From Planctomycetota bacterium (lineage in GTDB: Bacteria > Planctomycetota > Phycisphaerae > Phycisphaerales > UBA1924), in the NCBI GenBank assembly GCA_003696675.1, contig RFGH01000225.1, positions 1 to 54,924 on the forward strand: a stretch of 54,924 nucleotides of DNA, in the 5' to 3' direction. The position numbers were made by a program, and so were the translations under genes. Under the pieces are notes generated by a model. That model saw only the letters and a program-made list of their open reading frames with translations, was not told the origin of the DNA and ran no database searches. This document shows positions 53,606 through 54,924 of this stretch, piece by piece. Within the stretch, counting starts at the first letter, position 1; the number at the start of each line of letters is the position of its first letter.

Positions 53606-54924
53606 TAGCGACCCTCCGCGGCGATCCGCTTCTCTTCCACCACTTCAATGCCCCGCGCCCGCAGCCGCTCTTCCAGCCGGGCGATCATCTCGGCGTCCAG
53701 AACATGCTCGACGCGGTCCACGGACCAATCCACATGGCTGGGCGCGATGTCCGCGTAACCCACGAGGTACTGCCCCCATAACGCATGGTTCCGCCACACC
53801 GTTCGCCCGCGTTCAGCGCCCCTGTCGGTCAGCGTGACGCCGCTTGCATCAAACCGGGCCAATCCCCGCCAGCCGAGCCATTGCCGGACCATCAGGCGAA
53901 ACAACGGCCCATACCCGCGAACGCGTGCGAGCCTGTCCAGCTCCTGCCATGAAAGTGTCGGCGCCTCCCGCCCGCCCAGCATGGCCTCAAAGGCTGCCTC
54001 GAGCACATGCTCGCCGCCCATCCGCAGCCGCGACCGCCACCGCGCCACAGACGACGCGATGACCCCGCGCCGCGGCGCGAAGAGCAGGCTGATCGCAAAC
54101 ATGCACCCGGCCGCCAGCACAATCACCGCCCCGGCCGGCTTGCGGGGCAGCAACGCCGAGATCGATGCGCCGAGATACCCGCTCGCCGCACCTATCACGC
54201 CGGAAAGCACCACCAGCACAAGCAGCCGCTCGGTCCAGAACCGGGCGGCCACCGGCGGGATGATCAGCATCGCCACCACCAGAAGCAGCCCGACCGCCTG
54301 GAGACCCGCCACCGTCACCAGCACCACCAGCGCCATCATCATCAGATCGATCCGCGACACCGGCCACCCGTCGACCCGAGCGAACGCATCGTTGAAGCAG
54401 ACGAGCGCAAACTCCTTGAGCATCAGCGCCGCCGCAACCATCGCGACCAGGGCGATACCGCCCATCAACGCCGCGTCCGACACCCGCATCGCCGCCGTCT
54501 GCCCGTAGATGAAGTGGCTCAGCCCCCCCGCGTTGCCGCCGGCGTTCTTCTGGATGTAGCTCAGCACCACCACGCCCGCCCCGAAGAACACGCTCAGCAC
54601 CGCCCCGATCGCCGCGTCCTCACGAAGTCGGGAATGCCGCAGCAGCGCCTGCACGCACACGACCCCAAGCACACCCGTGGCCGCGGCTCCCGCCAGCAGC
54701 ACCGGGAGCGATCGCCCGCCGATACCCAGCGCCGTCGCCGCAAGAAACGCAAGCCCGATCCCCGGCAGCGTGGCGTGGCTCAACGCGTCGGCCATCAGAG
54801 ACCGCTTGCGCAGCAGCGCGAACGCTCCAACCACGCCCGCCGCCAGTCCCAGCAGCGTCGTCCCCGCCAGCACCGTGTTCGTGTTGAACCCACCGCGCAG
54901 CGTCAATACCCGCCACACCTCGCC
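53602..54924 (-). CDS. metal ABC permease with DtxR-like tail, 5' end probably outside
   Basis: The frame runs to the window edge. A GTG at 54918 could be the start, but proteins of this type usually have some residues before WRVLTLRGGFNTNTVLAGTT, so the true start may lie beyond 54924. About 440 residues are visible: eight or nine membrane helices of the ABC-3 family (LLRKRSLMADALSHATLPGI, LKEFALVCFNDAFARVDGWP), then a soluble tail with GVTLTDRGAERGRTVWRNHA, LWGQYLVGYADI and VDRVEHVLDAEMIARLEERL, the DtxR/MntR signature. It is a paralogue of the next gene and forms a TroC/TroD-like heterodimer with it. The ATPase and binding protein should lie to the right of the window. Confidence 0.88.
   Translation of the reverse strand, partial: GEVWRVLTLRGGFNTNTVLAGTTLLGLAAGVVGAFALLRKRSLMADALSHATLPGIGLAFLAATALGIGGRSLPVLLAGAAATGVLGVVCVQALLRHSRLREDAAIGAVLSVFFGAGVVVLSYIQKNAGGNAGGLSHFIYGQTAAMRVSDAALMGGIALVAMVAAALMLKEFALVCFNDAFARVDGWPVSRIDLMMMALVVLVTVAGLQAVGLLLVVAMLIIPPVAARFWTERLLVLVVLSGVIGAASGYLGASISALLPRKPAGAVIVLAAGCMFAISLLFAPRRGVIASSVARWRSRLRMGGEHVLEAAFEAMLGGREAPTLSWQELDRLARVRGYGPLFRLMVRQWLGWRGLARFDASGVTLTDRGAERGRTVWRNHALWGQYLVGYADIAPSHVDWSVDRVEHVLDAEMIARLEERLRARGIEVVEEKRIAAEGRY

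Overview
The window looks like planctomycete DNA, probably from the Phycisphaerae side of that phylum. It is GC-rich and carries an ECF sigma factor next to a Ser/Thr kinase with WD40 repeats, a PEP-CTERM protein, a long secretin and metal-ABC permeases fused to DtxR-like tails, a combination I associate with that group. The taxonomic call is inference from gene content. No rRNA, tRNA gene or CRISPR array was seen.

Region 1 (1-2.4 kb) is left flank: a Ycf46-type AAA+ ATPase cut by the window edge and a decayed DUF4143-type ATPase remnant.

Region 2 (about 2.4-27.6 kb) is an integrated plasmid-like or mobilizable element. It is bracketed by two outward-pointing large serine recombinases (2417-3985 and 24562-26253). 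Inside are a J-domain membrane protein with small membrane peptides, a VirD4/TraD-like coupling protein, an orphan ParB, an ECF sigma factor with a WD40 Ser/Thr kinase, a type IV pilin-like protein, a MOBF (TrwC/TraI) relaxase-helicase with a partner gene, a protein built of eleven 41-residue repeats, an orphan DNA methyltransferase, two divergent paralogues of an unrecognised family, a Fic AMPylase, a small Cro-like protein and a RepA-type replication initiator followed by iteron-like repeats. Several operators can be read directly: three copies of a TTGTTGG-N6-CCAACRA site, a 16-bp palindrome inside a promoter spacer, and a 14-bp inverted repeat over the fic promoter. No mating-pair-formation genes are seen, so the element should depend on another secretion system for transfer, or this part lies elsewhere.

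Region 3 (27.6-45.4 kb) starts with a PEP-CTERM protein and is mostly a copper/silver resistance island on the minus strand. One chain of overlapping genes runs from 44439 to 30141: Cys-rich periplasmic protein, CusC-like, CusB-like and CusA-like efflux, two YHS-type Cys-rich periplasmic proteins, a metal-binding lipoprotein, a second TolC-like protein, a multicopper oxidase and an APC permease. A CsoR repressor with its own operator and an HMA/MauE-like membrane protein follow. The island ends in a chimeric stub of a copper P-type ATPase.

Region 4 (45.4-54.9 kb) is ordinary-looking chromosome: an AbgT transporter, an ABC exporter, a long secretin, and two TroC/TroD-type metal ABC permeases running off the right edge.

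A recurring feature is promoters whose -10 box ends 6-8 nt before the start codon (fic, the Cro-like gene, csoR, the copper operon and abgT), pointing to leaderless mRNAs.
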